From: Diadema setosum
Taxonomy: Eukaryota > Echinodermata > Echinoidea > Diadematoida > Diadematidae
Length of the DNA: 64,000 nt
Reading direction: 5' to 3'
Assembly: GCF_964275005.1 (NCBI RefSeq)
Contig: NC_092702.1
Coordinates: 4,093,501 to 4,157,500 of the forward strand
A program made the translations under genes and the position numbers. Of this stretch, positions 21,895 to 32,231 are shown in pieces. Under the pieces are notes generated by a model, which saw only the letters and a program-made list of their open reading frames with translations, made no database searches and was not told the origin of the DNA. Each line of letters begins with the position of its first letter. Within the stretch, counting starts at the first letter, position 1.

Positions 21895-24864
21895 ATGGCG
21901 TCACATATGAATACCCCCGATATTCCTGATGACGTTATGCCTGTGCGCGACAGTAAATATTACACACCCCTTGAATTCAATGATATTGTATCGTATAGTT
22001 CAGATAATATTTCACTTCTTCATATAAACTCTAGGAGTTTGAATAAAAATTTTGAATATTTGGAAAATCTTTTGCACTCTTTAAACAATTTTGAATTTTC
22101 TGTTATTGGAATAAGTGAAACTTGGTTACATCAAAACTCCCCAGATATCTTTAATTTACCCAATCATAAATTAGTTAGGGCTGATCGTCAAGGAAAAAGG
22201 GGTGGCGGTGTTGCGTTTTATATTGCGCAAAATTTACAGTTCAAAATCCGTTCTGAAATCACGTTAAGATATGCAGAAACGTTATTTATTGAAATTGAGA
22301 ACCCACTCTCTAAAAATGTTATTATAGGTTTAATCTATCGACCTCCTGATCTGAATTGTGAATTATTTTGTGATGAATTGGATTTATATCTCCATAAGAT
22401 AGGTAATGAAAGTAAATATGTTTTTATTTTTGGTGATTTCAACATTAACTTTTCGCCCACATCCGATAACAATAATTCCCTTAATTTTATGCATTTAATG
22501 TATTCATATGGGTTTATGTCAATTATCAATAAACCCACCAGGATAAATCCACACTCGTCAACTCAGATTGATAATATATTTTCGAATGTGTATAATAATA
22601 CAATTATGGGGGGTATATTATGTTCTGAAGTTTCTGATCATTTACCAATATTTTCAATTTGTGAATGTAAAGTGGGTCGTAATAAATTACATGATAAAAT
22701 ATGGTATTATAAAGAGTCAAAACGTAATGTGGAATTATTGAAACAGAATTTATTTTTAGAGGAATGGACAGATATTTATAGTATTAACAATGTTAATTTG
22801 GCATATAAATGTTTTAATGATAAATTATTATATTATTATGAAAATAATATTCCTTTATGCAGAATAAAAATTAACCGAAATAAACCAAGAAATCCTTGGA
22901 TTACAAAAGGTATTTTGAAATCCATAAAAACTCGTAATTTTTTGTATAAGTTACACATTCGTAACCCAACTGAATTTAATTTGAATATGTATAAAGTTTA
23001 TCGAAATAAATTGACAAAATTGATTCGTTTATCCCGCAGATTATATTTTTCTGACAGAATGAAAAAGGTTTCTTCGAATATTAATGCAACATGGAAAATT
23101 ATTAAAGAGGTCCTAGGTAAAAAGCCTGATTCTCCGCCAACGGATGATATCACATTAAACGGTATTAAAATAAATGATCCCAATATGTATGCTAATTCAT
23201 TTAACTCATTTTTCGTTAATATCGGTCCGGAACTTGCTACTAAAATTAGCAATACTTCTGCTCATTTTACAGATTATCTTTTTGACCAAAATCAAGAGTC
23301 TATTTATCTTAATCCAACAAGTCCCAGTGAAATCATTAGTATCACTAAATCTTTAAATAGCTCTAAATCTTGTGGCTCTGATAAAATAAGTATGATGTTA
23401 TTGAAAGAAATAGTTTATCCACTCGCAGAACCGTTAAGTTATATATTTAATCTTTCTTTATCACAAGGTATTTTCCCTGATCTGCTGAAAATAGCGAAAG
23501 TTAATCCTGTACATAAAAAAGATGATCCTCATGAAATTAGCAATTATCGTCCTATTTCTTTATTGCCTAGTATATCCAAAATCTTAGAAAAAATTGTTTA
23601 TAATAGACTTCTTAAATTTATTAATAAGTATGATTTACTTATTCCCAATCAATATGGTTTCAGAAAAAATTATTCAACTGATTTAGCACTAACACAAATT
23701 TATGACAAAATTACGAGTGCTTTTGCAAACAAAGAACATGTTGCAGGTATATTTTGTGATTTGAGTAAAGCATTCGATACTCTTGATCATTCTATTTTAC
23801 TCACGAAACTTAGTCATTATGGTATTCGAGGACAAGCACATTTATGGCTTAAAGATTATCTAACTAATAGAAGACAATATGTTATTTTTAATGGTTGTGA
23901 ATCTGACCCCCTTTTAATTAAATGTGGTGTTCCTCAAGGCTCAATTCTAGGCCCATTATTATTCCTTCTTTATGTTAATGATATTATAAATACATCCTCT
24001 CTTCTCTCTTTTGTTCTATTTGCTGACGATACGAATATATTTTATTCTCATAAAGATCTTAAGATTTTAAATGACACTCTAAATATTGAAATTAGTAAAG
24101 TATCAAATTGGTTTAAGTCTAATAAACTTTCTTTGAATATAAAAAAGACTCATTTTATTCATTTCAAACTTCATTCTCATAATGAAGATACGTTGATACA
24201 TATTAACATTGATGATATCCCATTAGAAAAGAAAATGAATTCAAAATTTCTAGGAGTATATATAGATGAAAGTTTGACTTGGAATGAGCATTTACATCAT
24301 GTTACAACGTGTATTTCTAGAAATATAGGGATAATTTCCAAGCTGAAGTTCTTTCTTCCTCGTTCAACTTTATTTCTATTATATAATTCCTTAATTCTCC
24401 CATATATAAGTTATTGCAATGTTGTATGGGGTACTTGCGGCTCTACCAAAATAAATTCTATATTTAAATTACAAAAGAAAGTTATACGTATTTGTACAGG
24501 ATCGCATTTTCTGGCTCATACTGATTCTTTATTTCATGAGCTTAAAACATTGAAGGTTTTTGATTTGAATATTATTCAAGTAGCAGTAATTATGTTCAAA
24601 TATATACATCATCAACTTCCATCATCGTTTGATAACATGTTTAGGTTCAATACTTCTGTCCATTCGTACCCTACTCGTATATGTAGAAATTTCCACCTTT
24701 TGAATCCCAAATTATTAGTGACACATAAATCTATAAGATATTCGGGTCCGGATATTTGGAATAATCTCCCGGATAATATAAAGTCTTGTTCAAGTATTTA
24801 TTCTTTGAAAGCTTCACTTAAACGATATTTGATACAATTATATTCTCCAAACCAATTGAGCTAA
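21895..24864 (+). CDS. LINE endonuclease/reverse transcriptase polyprotein, 989 aa
   Basis: Copies the element by target-primed reverse transcription. Residues 35-255 are an APE-type endonuclease: LHINSRSLN (42-50), ISETWL (73-78), IFGDFNINF (178-186) and SDHLPIF (247-253). The RT follows, with NYRPISLLPS and KILEKIVYNRL, QYGFRKNYST, DLSKAFDTLDH, GVPQGSILGP (about 678-687) and FADDTNIF (catalytic ADD about 710-712). The C-terminus has the RYSGPDIWNNLP block usual in CR1/jockey-group LINEs. No gag-like or zinc-knuckle domain precedes the endonuclease. The start has A at -3 and G at +4, and is preceded by TTTCTGTATTACAG, which looks like a splice acceptor. Codons are strongly A/T-ending, unlike the Ig genes nearby. 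Clade (CR1, Daphne or a relative) is not settled. Confidence 0.93.
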   Translation: MASHMNTPDIPDDVMPVRDSKYYTPLEFNDIVSYSSDNISLLHINSRSLNKNFEYLENLLHSLNNFEFSVIGISETWLHQNSPDIFNLPNHKLVRADRQGKRGGGVAFYIAQNLQFKIRSEITLRYAETLFIEIENPLSKNVIIGLIYRPPDLNCELFCDELDLYLHKIGNESKYVFIFGDFNINFSPTSDNNNSLNFMHLMYSYGFMSIINKPTRINPHSSTQIDNIFSNVYNNTIMGGILCSEVSDHLPIFSICECKVGRNKLHDKIWYYKESKRNVELLKQNLFLEEWTDIYSINNVNLAYKCFNDKLLYYYENNIPLCRIKINRNKPRNPWITKGILKSIKTRNFLYKLHIRNPTEFNLNMYKVYRNKLTKLIRLSRRLYFSDRMKKVSSNINATWKIIKEVLGKKPDSPPTDDITLNGIKINDPNMYANSFNSFFVNIGPELATKISNTSAHFTDYLFDQNQESIYLNPTSPSEIISITKSLNSSKSCGSDKISMMLLKEIVYPLAEPLSYIFNLSLSQGIFPDLLKIAKVNPVHKKDDPHEISNYRPISLLPSISKILEKIVYNRLLKFINKYDLLIPNQYGFRKNYSTDLALTQIYDKITSAFANKEHVAGIFCDLSKAFDTLDHSILLTKLSHYGIRGQAHLWLKDYLTNRRQYVIFNGCESDPLLIKCGVPQGSILGPLLFLLYVNDIINTSSLLSFVLFADDTNIFYSHKDLKILNDTLNIEISKVSNWFKSNKLSLNIKKTHFIHFKLHSHNEDTLIHINIDDIPLEKKMNSKFLGVYIDESLTWNEHLHHVTTCISRNIGIISKLKFFLPRSTLFLLYNSLILPYISYCNVVWGTCGSTKINSIFKLQKKVIRICTGSHFLAHTDSLFHELKTLKVFDLNIIQVAVIMFKYIHHQLPSSFDNMFRFNTSVHSYPTRICRNFHLLNPKLLVTHKSIRYSGPDIWNNLPDNIKSCSSIYSLKASLKRYLIQLYSPNQLS

Positions 24865-25280
24865 CAAATATTTATAGTATAGATTGTCATCTTATTGTCA
24901 ATCTCTATTTTCTTCCTTCAACTGCATCTTGCACTCTCACCTGCAACTGCACTGCACTCACCTGATCACCTTCCTCCAAGAGAGTTATGTCGTTGGATAG
25001 TCATTTTATGAGGCCTCCATCCATTTCAAGTTTAATCGCTTATGATGGTGGTCTCCTGCATTCAATTATCTCTGTTGTTTACTGAAAAATACTGTATATT
25101 TTATTTCACGTTTCTGTGTATCAACATTGCTCAATGCAATCACCTATGTGAATCTATTTATGTACTGTTATCGATTTATTTCACTGCACTTGTTATTCTT
25201 TGTCTTTGTACTTTTTGAAGTTTGCATTCAAATTGCATTTGATTGAATGCAGAAATAAAAGCAAACAAACAAACAAACTT

Positions 25281-25404
25281 CAGTATATTTACTTTAGAAC
25301 GACACCATCAGTTACCTTTTTCGACTTTACAGCTCTGATACTGAGGATATTTTCAACAAATAGAATTTAAATTGACGGGGCAGTGACCTTAAAACATACT
25401 TATA
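25281..25404. repeat. Continuation of block Y after the LINE
   Basis: Matches 37222-37300 (TATATTTACTTTAGAACGAC, then CTGATACTGAGGA). Homology between units stops just after GAGGA(T/C)ATT, where the second LINE remnant follows here and a unit-specific stretch follows in the other copy. Confidence 0.8.
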
Positions 25405-26640
25405 TTTAATTAAATAAATGAACACTGGGGGAAATCTTTATATCCATGGGAAGGTCATTATATTCCTTAGCATATCTCTATTTAAACAAGACGAGAGTTG
25501 ATGGATGGTTGCAGCCGCTCGGCAGTGATTGCTTAATTTCAATTGATTATTAAAGTTGGATTTTCAAATCCTTTGCAACCTTTAAAAGATCAGCACATTA
25601 TTTTACGATTTCATAAAGTTGATATATAAAATATTAATTTTGGTCCTGAGATTCAGAAAAACTTTTTTTATAAATAGTCAGAATTTTTCTTCAAATTATT
25701 TAAAAAACTTAAAACTAAACTATCAAAGAGATTATTCTAATATTTAGATAGAGCATATGTAAATATGGATTGTGTAAAAATAGTCCTAGTTAAACATGTT
25801 AAAGGCAGATGAAATTCATCAGACAGAGTGATGAGTCGAATATTTATGGAAGGATCGGTTTCTCGCAAACATGCTGGTGAAAACGAATGGTAATAAGTTA
25901 TTACTGAGTTTGTAAATAAATTGGCCAAGATTATGACAATAAAGAACGGTTGTCTTCAAATTTTGCTTTCGAAAAACAAGAGATCGGTGTGAGATCTCCA
26001 TAATACGTGGCAAATCATTCGAAGGGTTTTTTTTTTTTTTTCTGGAGACGGGACAGTCTGTCGAGATAAGTTAGATGAGTGTTCCCCCATGCTATGATAC
26101 CATAATTAAGATAATGTAAAATTAAAGCTGAATATAACATTAAAAGTGTGGGAGTGGGAAAATGATATTCAACTCTATTAGTAACACCAATATTTCGAGA
26201 TATTATGTTACAAACACTATCAATGTCTGCCTTCCAAGAGAGTTTGTTATCACTAACTAAACCTAAAAACTTCGTCTACAACTATATCATTTATCTCTAT
26301 AATATTGAGGAGACTATCCAAAGTATTACTATATAACATACATTTAGTTTTAAGAAGATTTAAAGACATCTTTTTGACCTTATCCAACATAACAATTTCT
26401 TAAGTTCAGAATTGAACGTTTCCACCAGAATATGAGGATATGAATGGGAAAGAAATACATTTGGGTCATCAGCAAACAGTACGAAAGATAAGATATTAGA
26501 AGCATTTGTTATATCATTTATGTACAGAATGAAAAAAGAGGTCCTAGCATGCCTAGTAAACTGCCCGGTCTAAAAAGAAGACCATCTTAGTCAATCAAAA
26601 AAGAATAAGCTTTGCATATAGGTGTTTTGATTACATTTGT
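25405..26640 (-). mobile_element. Degenerate CR1-like LINE, copy X2
   Basis: Closely matches 18615-19740 (AAATCTTTATATCCATGGGA and onward). Minus-strand frames give NLGQFIYKLSNNLLPFVF, SMFARNRS and HKYSTHHS (LINE C-terminus), and upstream LVETFNSELKKLL and DNKLSWKADIDSV. It is more complete than X1 in the middle (about 26170-26340). It joins the Ig-gene block at ATTACATTTGTACAG; the flanking ATTACATTTGG is also present after X1, which suggests X2 arose by duplication of X1 and not by a new insertion. Confidence 0.75.
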
Positions 26641-26644
26641 ACAG

Positions 26645-26860
26645 GAAAATATTATAAAAGTCTATGTTAGCACAAAATTCCAGGGTGGCAACCGCTGCTC
26701 AATAACCCGCGAAACAACAACAAAAAGATTAGAAAAAATAGTATCATTGCGTGTTGATCTTAATAAAACATTAACTGAATAAGAAGGATTCAAGTTCTTT
26801 GCTTCGATCTCATTTATAGAAAAGAAGAAATTTGATGAAGATAAGTTTGCAGGTCTCTGA
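26645..26860 (+). pseudogene. Possible 3' terminal exon, copy 1 (one stop)
   Basis: Pairs with 38287-38505. Translation after an acceptor-like TTTGTACAG reads ENIIKVYVSTKFQGGNR ... TTTKRLEKIVSLRVDL, then a stop (TAA, about 26778) where copy 2 has TAT, then EGFKFFASISFIEKKKF and KFAGL-stop. The frame is otherwise shared with copy 2 and ends at the same codon. The family is not recognised. It lies convergently with the Ig gene 3' end. It may be a fragment of a host exon carried in the duplication, or chance. Confidence 0.3.
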
Positions 26861-27094
26861 GAGACTTGTGGGCCGGTGATATCAGCTTCTCATTTGACTT
26901 GAAAAAAAAAGAGAAAAAAGCTAATGAGTAATATCATTGTTCCATGAAACATGCGACACTAAAAGAAAAATAATCTCATTCTTACTGCTTATCCCAGTTT
27001 GCTGAAACATGTAATATTCTGTTTGTCTAATCGTGTTCTACATCAACATCAAGATAAAACGATATCTTGTAATAGATAAATGCTTACGAAACAT

Positions 27095-29119
27095 TCAGCA
27101 TGAAGCTAACTCCTGTTCAACAGAAGTGTTTGCGTATTGAGAAACGACTGCATTTGAATTCTCCAATCTGTTGCTAACAGGCTGTTGGTAGTCGTTGTTC
27201 GTAGACCTTTGCAGTTTTTGACTTTCTCGCATGACGTCAGGATCCTCGTAATTCTCGTCGATTTCGTAAGGTTGTGTCTCACTCATCGATTGCTGGACAC
27301 GGCGGTGACCGGTGGATGTCACCATGTTGGCAGGGAGAAATCCACCGGTATGGACGGGTATCATGCTCGGTGCAGGAAGGTTAAGCGAGCGGGAGAGGAG
27401 AGGGAAATGTTCCGATTGGGCACTGCTAGCGCAGCCACCTTGGCGAGACCGCATCACGCCCGTGTCCTCGACCATCGGCTGATACTGAGAATCCTTGACA
27501 ATCGAGGCGGAGCTTGCGTTGGGCTTGCCAAGTGTTCCCGTCGGGTTGGGTTCTGGTGTAAGTGTCGCAGAGATCTGAGGTTCATGATGCTTTTTCCTCC
27601 TCTGTAGAAGCAGCAGGACGAGTAAGATCAGAAGCACTGCAACGGTGACAGAAACCATGATGATGAGGGCAATATGTGTCGTTCCATTGACTTTGTCCCT
27701 TGGTTGCCCTTCCTTGCTTTCAGTCAGATGTGGATTGGACGCAGTCCCCGAATCGACCTCGACGTGAATAATCGTCGGTTCACTTTTACCGGAGATATCG
27801 ATGTCCTCTCCGAAAGAAGCGATGCACACCACAGACGATCCGTCATCTTCTTGTGAGATATTTCGAACTGTGAGAACATCATCCTGTACTTCGAATTTTG
27901 AGCCATGCACGTCCTTACCGTTGAAAGTCCATATGATATGAACTGTGTACGTTGTAAAAAGAGTGTGCAAAGCTGACCGATAGCTGCATCCAAAAGAGAC
28001 GCTCTCGCCGATGTACACAGTAGGGTTCTTCGGCACGATAAGTGCAGTAATGGCGTTCTCGTGATACATGTTGGTCACGACTGACGGCAGAGTAGTTTCG
28101 TCGAGTGAACCGTCGCTGTGACTGTATACAGTAATTTCCGCTTCCGCAACCCCCAACACGTTTTCTGCTCGACAGGTGAGGACAGTACCGTTGTCCGCAG
28201 GAGCTACAGGACCGACGGTCATGACGCCGTAACCGGGAAACTCGAGTTCAAAACGTCGGCTGGTTGTATGGGAGGCTGTCAGGTCGCAGGATATGTCTGA
28301 AATGAAAGGAGGATTCGAGTGCACGAATGCGTGGTACTTGCTTTCTCTCGAGTTTACCTCGGCTAACCTAAGAATTGCGATGTAAGGTCGGCTGAAGTAA
28401 CATGACCGGCTAACTACTGGTTCCACATCATCGTTGTACGTCAGCCGACATTCAAACGAGCTTGTCAAGTCCTTCCTTTGAGCCCGGTAAACCGCTTTCA
28501 TCTTATCTCCAACTGGTGTATTCTCAGCAACTAACGAGTCATTTCGATACCATCGCAAGGTTAAAGGCGGTGTGGTTCTCTCTGACAAGCAGGTAAGGCT
28601 TACCTCATCTCCACTTTCATCTGGGAGTGCCGTGCAATGTGGAAAGTGCTCCGCAGGTGGATACTTGACTGTTAGCTCAAAATATGACGATGGCGTTTCA
28701 GTGCCGGACGTCTCGATGAGGACGCACCTGTACCTGCCTCTATCAGCCTTCTGAATCTCTCGAATGGTGAGAGTTTGAACAAAGAGACCATTTCTGGAGA
28801 CCTCTCCCGCCGATCCTAAGGTATATCGAGTAGCGTCTGCACCGTCCAGGAGTTCACTCCCTGAGCCCTGTGACCATCGTCCGATAGTCTGCGCACCAGT
28901 CATCAAGGATGACTCCCGCCGCCATTCCACTCTGGCTCCGGTCGGGAATCGCCCTGCTCCGCTGTAACATTCCAACTCCACGGTGGTTCCCCGACTGACT
29001 ACCGTACTTCTGGAATCGATATGCATGCTATAGGGCTGTACAGCATGGATGTAGGAAGAAAGAAGAAACAGCAGACAAATTTCACACCTGGCCTCCATAT
29101 TGATTCGGCTAATAATCAT
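27095..29119 (-). CDS. Intronless Ig-superfamily type I receptor, copy 1 (674 aa)
   Basis: Predicted cell-surface receptor. Signal peptide from Met8 (MEARCEICLLFLLSSYIHA); Met8 is a likelier start than Met1, though MIISRIN is shared by both copies. Four Ig-like domains: V-type about 30-152 (Cys51, Trp66, Cys132 in KADRGRYRC); domain 2 about 155-245 with canonical Cys177-Cys224 plus an extra pair Cys162/Cys240; domain 3 about 250-332 (Cys278-Cys316); domain 4 about 360-455 (Cys378-Cys432). N-glycosylation sites at 193, 310, 420 and 478. Transmembrane helix about 482-506, then RRKKHH. The 168-residue tail has tyrosines in SH2-like contexts: YQPM (546), YEID (618), YEDP (624), YQQP (644), YANT (662). 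The whole receptor is one exon, unusual for Ig proteins. Ligand unknown; a Kirre/nephrin-like or immune role is only a guess. Confidence 0.92.
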   Translation of the reverse strand: MIISRINMEARCEICLLFLLSSYIHAVQPYSMHIDSRSTVVSRGTTVELECYSGAGRFPTGARVEWRRESSLMTGAQTIGRWSQGSGSELLDGADATRYTLGSAGEVSRNGLFVQTLTIREIQKADRGRYRCVLIETSGTETPSSYFELTVKYPPAEHFPHCTALPDESGDEVSLTCLSERTTPPLTLRWYRNDSLVAENTPVGDKMKAVYRAQRKDLTSSFECRLTYNDDVEPVVSRSCYFSRPYIAILRLAEVNSRESKYHAFVHSNPPFISDISCDLTASHTTSRRFELEFPGYGVMTVGPVAPADNGTVLTCRAENVLGVAEAEITVYSHSDGSLDETTLPSVVTNMYHENAITALIVPKNPTVYIGESVSFGCSYRSALHTLFTTYTVHIIWTFNGKDVHGSKFEVQDDVLTVRNISQEDDGSSVVCIASFGEDIDISGKSEPTIIHVEVDSGTASNPHLTESKEGQPRDKVNGTTHIALIIMVSVTVAVLLILLVLLLLQRRKKHHEPQISATLTPEPNPTGTLGKPNASSASIVKDSQYQPMVEDTGVMRSRQGGCASSAQSEHFPLLSRSLNLPAPSMIPVHTGGFLPANMVTSTGHRRVQQSMSETQPYEIDENYEDPDVMRESQKLQRSTNNDYQQPVSNRLENSNAVVSQYANTSVEQELASC

Positions 29120-29235
29120 TTCAAATTTGCATTGGTGATTGTCTATAGAGGACGATGTATTGAGAGAGGTTAAGGAAGAGAAGAATCAGCTCCACTGAGT
29201 TGTTCGATCTGGTCTGATTACCTCAGAGCAATTCC

Positions 29236-29252
29236 ATATTAGTATATAACTT
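29236..29252 (-). promoter_or_regulatory. TATA-type core promoter of Ig gene 1
   Basis: TATATA at 29243-29248, read on the minus strand, lies about 124 bases upstream of the first ATG, which leaves room for a ~95 base 5' UTR. The surrounding AATTCCATAT(T/C)AGTATATAAC word is conserved in front of the second gene (41030-41035), although nearby microsatellites have diverged. Confidence 0.55.
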
Positions 29253-29339
29253 CGCAAAAGGTACCTCTGCCGTTTGGAAAATCATAAAGGCAACTGTTGC
29301 TGTTTCTGATTGGTTAATCCGCGTTGCCATGAAACAGCA

Positions 29340-29465
29340 ATGAATTGATTTTGTTTGTGTGTGTGCGTTTATATACATATATATGCCTATGCGTGTGTTT
29401 GTGTGTGTGTATATATATATAATTATATATGCTTATGTGTGTGTGTGTGTGTGTGTGTGTGTTGC
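29340..29465. repeat. GT/TA microsatellite upstream of Ig gene 1
   Basis: GTGTGT runs at about 29355-29410 and 29436-29461 separated by TA runs. The second unit has a much shorter version at about 41145-41195. Confidence 0.85.
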
Positions 29466-29635
29466 CTGTCTTTATCGCTTTTCTTCTGTGTTGAACATAA
29501 AAAGGTGCTCAATAGGTTATATCAGTATAATAATATGATTTTGCACCTTTGATGTCTGTGAAAAGAAAACAAAGAAACCGCTGCTGCATGTTTTTGATTG
29601 GCTATGCCGTGTTGTTATCATACACACCCACTTAA

Positions 29636-30095
29636 AGGGGACCTCCGGGTGATTTTCAGACTTTTACATTTGAACAACTATAAATCAGCTAAACTGAGTA
29701 CAGACTTTCAGAAATTATAATGATTGGGATGAGGAATGAGAATGTTTTCAAAATTTATGACAAAGTGCAATGAACAAGGATGATGACATGGCAGCCTCAC
29801 CATAAGAATGCATGACTCGGGGCTCACGGAAGCAGAACAAAAGAAGAAGGCATGCATAGATTCTTCACAGGTGAACTTCTTGAGCAAGTGGTCTTGTAAT
29901 AGAATTGCACTGCTACATTTCTGAAATATATGAGGCTCTGATGTCATCAACACTGTTCACTGTAATTTGTTTAAGATTTTCAATTTATTGGCTTCTCTGC
30001 TCAAGGACCACAACAAATTCCACGAATCTATACATAGAGTTGTTGATTTATGTACTACATGATGTGAAATTATGAAAATCGTCCGGAATGTCCCT
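29636..30095. mobile_element. T2-like MITE in first Ig unit
   Basis: TTAA at 29632-29635 and 30096-30099. The ends AGGGGACCTCCGGGTGATTT and the complement of AAATCGTCCGGAATGTCCCT pair over about 55 bp. It is absent from the second unit, where CACACCC is followed directly by CTCATGTGAGC (about 41326-41342). A truncated relative is at 32232-32498. Confidence 0.85.
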
Positions 30096-30099
30096 TTAA

Positions 30100-31481
30100 A
30101 CGAACCCGATGTCATGTGAGCAGGTACTACAATGAGAATAGTAAGCTCTGAGATGATGTGTAACAACGCTGTGCGCAAATTATTGAATGTCAGCCGACCG
30201 TGGCAACAGAGGGCGATAGCATAAGTCTGAAGATGCATTGTGTGAAACATGAATGATAACTTGCCCAAGAGAGATCGATATTTCATGTACATATATATTT
30301 AACGTTATTATCCGTCAATACAGTTACGTTGGAGTTACACTCTACCTAAAAGGGCAGGATAATCTTGTGTCTATTATTAAAATTATTATTCTCCATTAAT
30401 TGTCTAATATTCTCTGCCGTTATGGTAGCTCGGTCTCCCTGAACGATTTTAACCTTTCTACGACCAATTGCTTTCAACTCCTAATGCGAACAATTTACTG
30501 CAATACTTCTTTAGAAGTCGAAATGGCAAGGATCCGACGCATTTTTAGAAATTCTTATTCTTTTGTATTGTTAATGAATCATTTCGTTTTCGTCATATCG
30601 TTTTTGATTGGCCCTATACATATTTCGCATTCCTTGTGATCCAAACTCAGAACCTGTATTATAATTTATGTATCATAATGATGCAGACCCCGAAGCTGAC
30701 AAGCGTCAAATTTCCTAAATTACCGTACTTTTTTTTCATGGAAAAGATGGAAAAAAAAGTGAATGATCGTGGCTGATTATTGAGTTTGTTCACAGTAGTA
30801 ATGAAGCTTTTCTCAAAGCGATACTAGTGAAAATATTAGAACTATCTGAATAGAATAATTATATCGATGCACATAAGAAACACCTCAGGTTTCCGAAGTT
30901 TGTCCAAAACCAAGAGATCGCAAATTCCGTGGTTTTGTCACACTTCTGACACTTCCCAACTCAGTTGTAAAGCATAATTCATGTTACTTCCCCATTACAT
31001 CGTTACTTTCAAATGGATTGAAAAAAAAAATCATGCACATACCTTGAAAACGTTATACAACGGGAACCGGGAAATGAAAAACAAATAAATAACCCCATAT
31101 TTTTATGTCTTTATACAAAGGCTGGCGAAGCTGTGAGTGGGTGCGTCTGTATGTTTGTGTGTGCGTATTTAACAGTGAGTATAATACAAGAGTGTGTAGG
31201 ACTACCCACTTACATCTAAATATCTGAATGTAAGAAAGACCTATGTCCATTACAGAAAATATAAAGAAAAAATAATATCCTAATAATCTGTTTGAAACTT
31301 TTATTTATGGGAATATTATGTATACAGATTGAAAAATAAACCAGTCATTCGAATGAATATCTGTATTTGCATTTTACATCGCATGGGGTCTCCAAAGATT
31401 ACAGCCTAATTTGTGATTAGGCTGTTCTTATATTCACGTATTTATGAGTGTTACATATACTATAAAAGATCCTGCACTACG
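30100..31481. other. Conserved upstream block of Ig gene 1, no gene
   Basis: Aligns with 41330-42797 of the second unit. Short frames in it (for example 30400-30639) lose frame in the other copy, so they are not conserved coding. It may hold regulatory sequence of the Ig genes; nothing specific is recognised. Confidence 0.6.
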
Positions 31482-31485
31482 TTAA

Positions 31486-32002
31486 GCCCCGGTCACACAG
31501 CACTCCACGTCTAAATCACGTGTAGAAAGTTATGAAAATCTGGTGGACGTGGTTGTAAGTGGTAATTTTTTGGTCAATTTTGGTTTGGCCGTGCTTTGTA
31601 CGGGGTATGGCCGTTGGCGGCTGTTCCACTGCTGAAGCACTGCCTAAGCACGGCTAGCCACGTCCAGCCACGTGTATGTACGCGGGAAAATCCATTTGTC
31701 AGTGATAAGCCGCTAAACACACGCTATTTCCGGTGATACCAACGCGTAACACGCGTCAGATGACCGTGCTCTGCCCGTGACAGACCGCTAAACTTTTCGC
31801 GTTTTACCGCGTCTCCCCAAGTTTTAATCACTGCCGGAACAAGGATTATCATGTGTGTTTCACGTGTGTTGCACGTCTTTACCACGTGTGCCACCCGTAG
31901 CTCGTCTTTAACTCGACATCAACGCGAACAATATCGTCTGCTTCACGGGAGACCACTTTTTGACGTGTTTTGGCCGTGATTAAAGCGCTGTGTGACTGAG
32001 CT
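31486..32002. mobile_element. Word-repeat TIR element, GGTCACACAG family
   Basis: TTAA at 31482-31485 and 32003-32006. The left end GCCCCGGTCACACAGC and right end GCTGTGTGACTGAGCT are inverted repeats. The interior is a mixture of CACGTG, CACGTGT, CCACGTC, GCCGTG and ACGCG words in both orientations. The second unit lacks it: TGCACTATACGTAAGATGAC at about 42798-42817 is the uninterrupted site. It is therefore a 517 bp insertion that post-dates the duplication or was lost from the other copy. Confidence 0.85.
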
Positions 32003-32006
32003 TTAA

Positions 32007-32225
32007 GACGACATGCTCTCCCGCTGGTAAAACAGAAATGAGTCTGCCGCCCGCTAGCGTTAAGACTCTGACTTAATCATTTTGGGAATTTCTGAAACTA
32101 TGTTCACTGCTCCCGCTTTGAAAATATTACATCTTAAAATGTGATTAAAAGTATACATATTTGGACCTAAAACTAATGAAAACAATCAATCTTTCATACC
32201 ATATTTAACTGAAAATATGAGGGGT
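32007..32225. repeat. End of segmental duplication homology, first unit
   Basis: Matches 42815-43055 (AGTCTGCCGCCCGCTAGCGT, GAAATTTCTGAAACTATGTTC without exact run). Homology fades at the poly-T near 32225. Confidence 0.75.
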
Positions 32226-32231
32226 TTTTTT

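Larger units (their letters stand above)
20383..25275 (+). mobile_element. Full-length non-LTR retrotransposon (LINE), single long ORF
   Basis: About 4.9 kb inserted between 20382 and 25281. The uninterrupted site is preserved at about 37221 in the second segmental unit (GTGCACTTCATTATATTT), against CTGTGAACTT on the left and AAACTTCAGTATATTT on the right here, giving a short target duplication (ACTT or AACTT; the A bases are ambiguous with the tail). The 3' end is an AAAC-repeat tail. Parts are a ~1.5 kb 5' leader without a recognisable ORF1 (20383-21894), the endonuclease/RT ORF (21895-24864) and a ~410 bp 3' UTR. The intact frame and clean ends suggest a recent insertion, later than the segmental duplication. 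Confidence 0.9.

Noticed and set aside
27185-27607. 140-codon plus-strand frame opposite Ig gene 1
   Set aside because: Antisense shadow of the receptor tail; no motifs, and not kept as one frame in the second copy.
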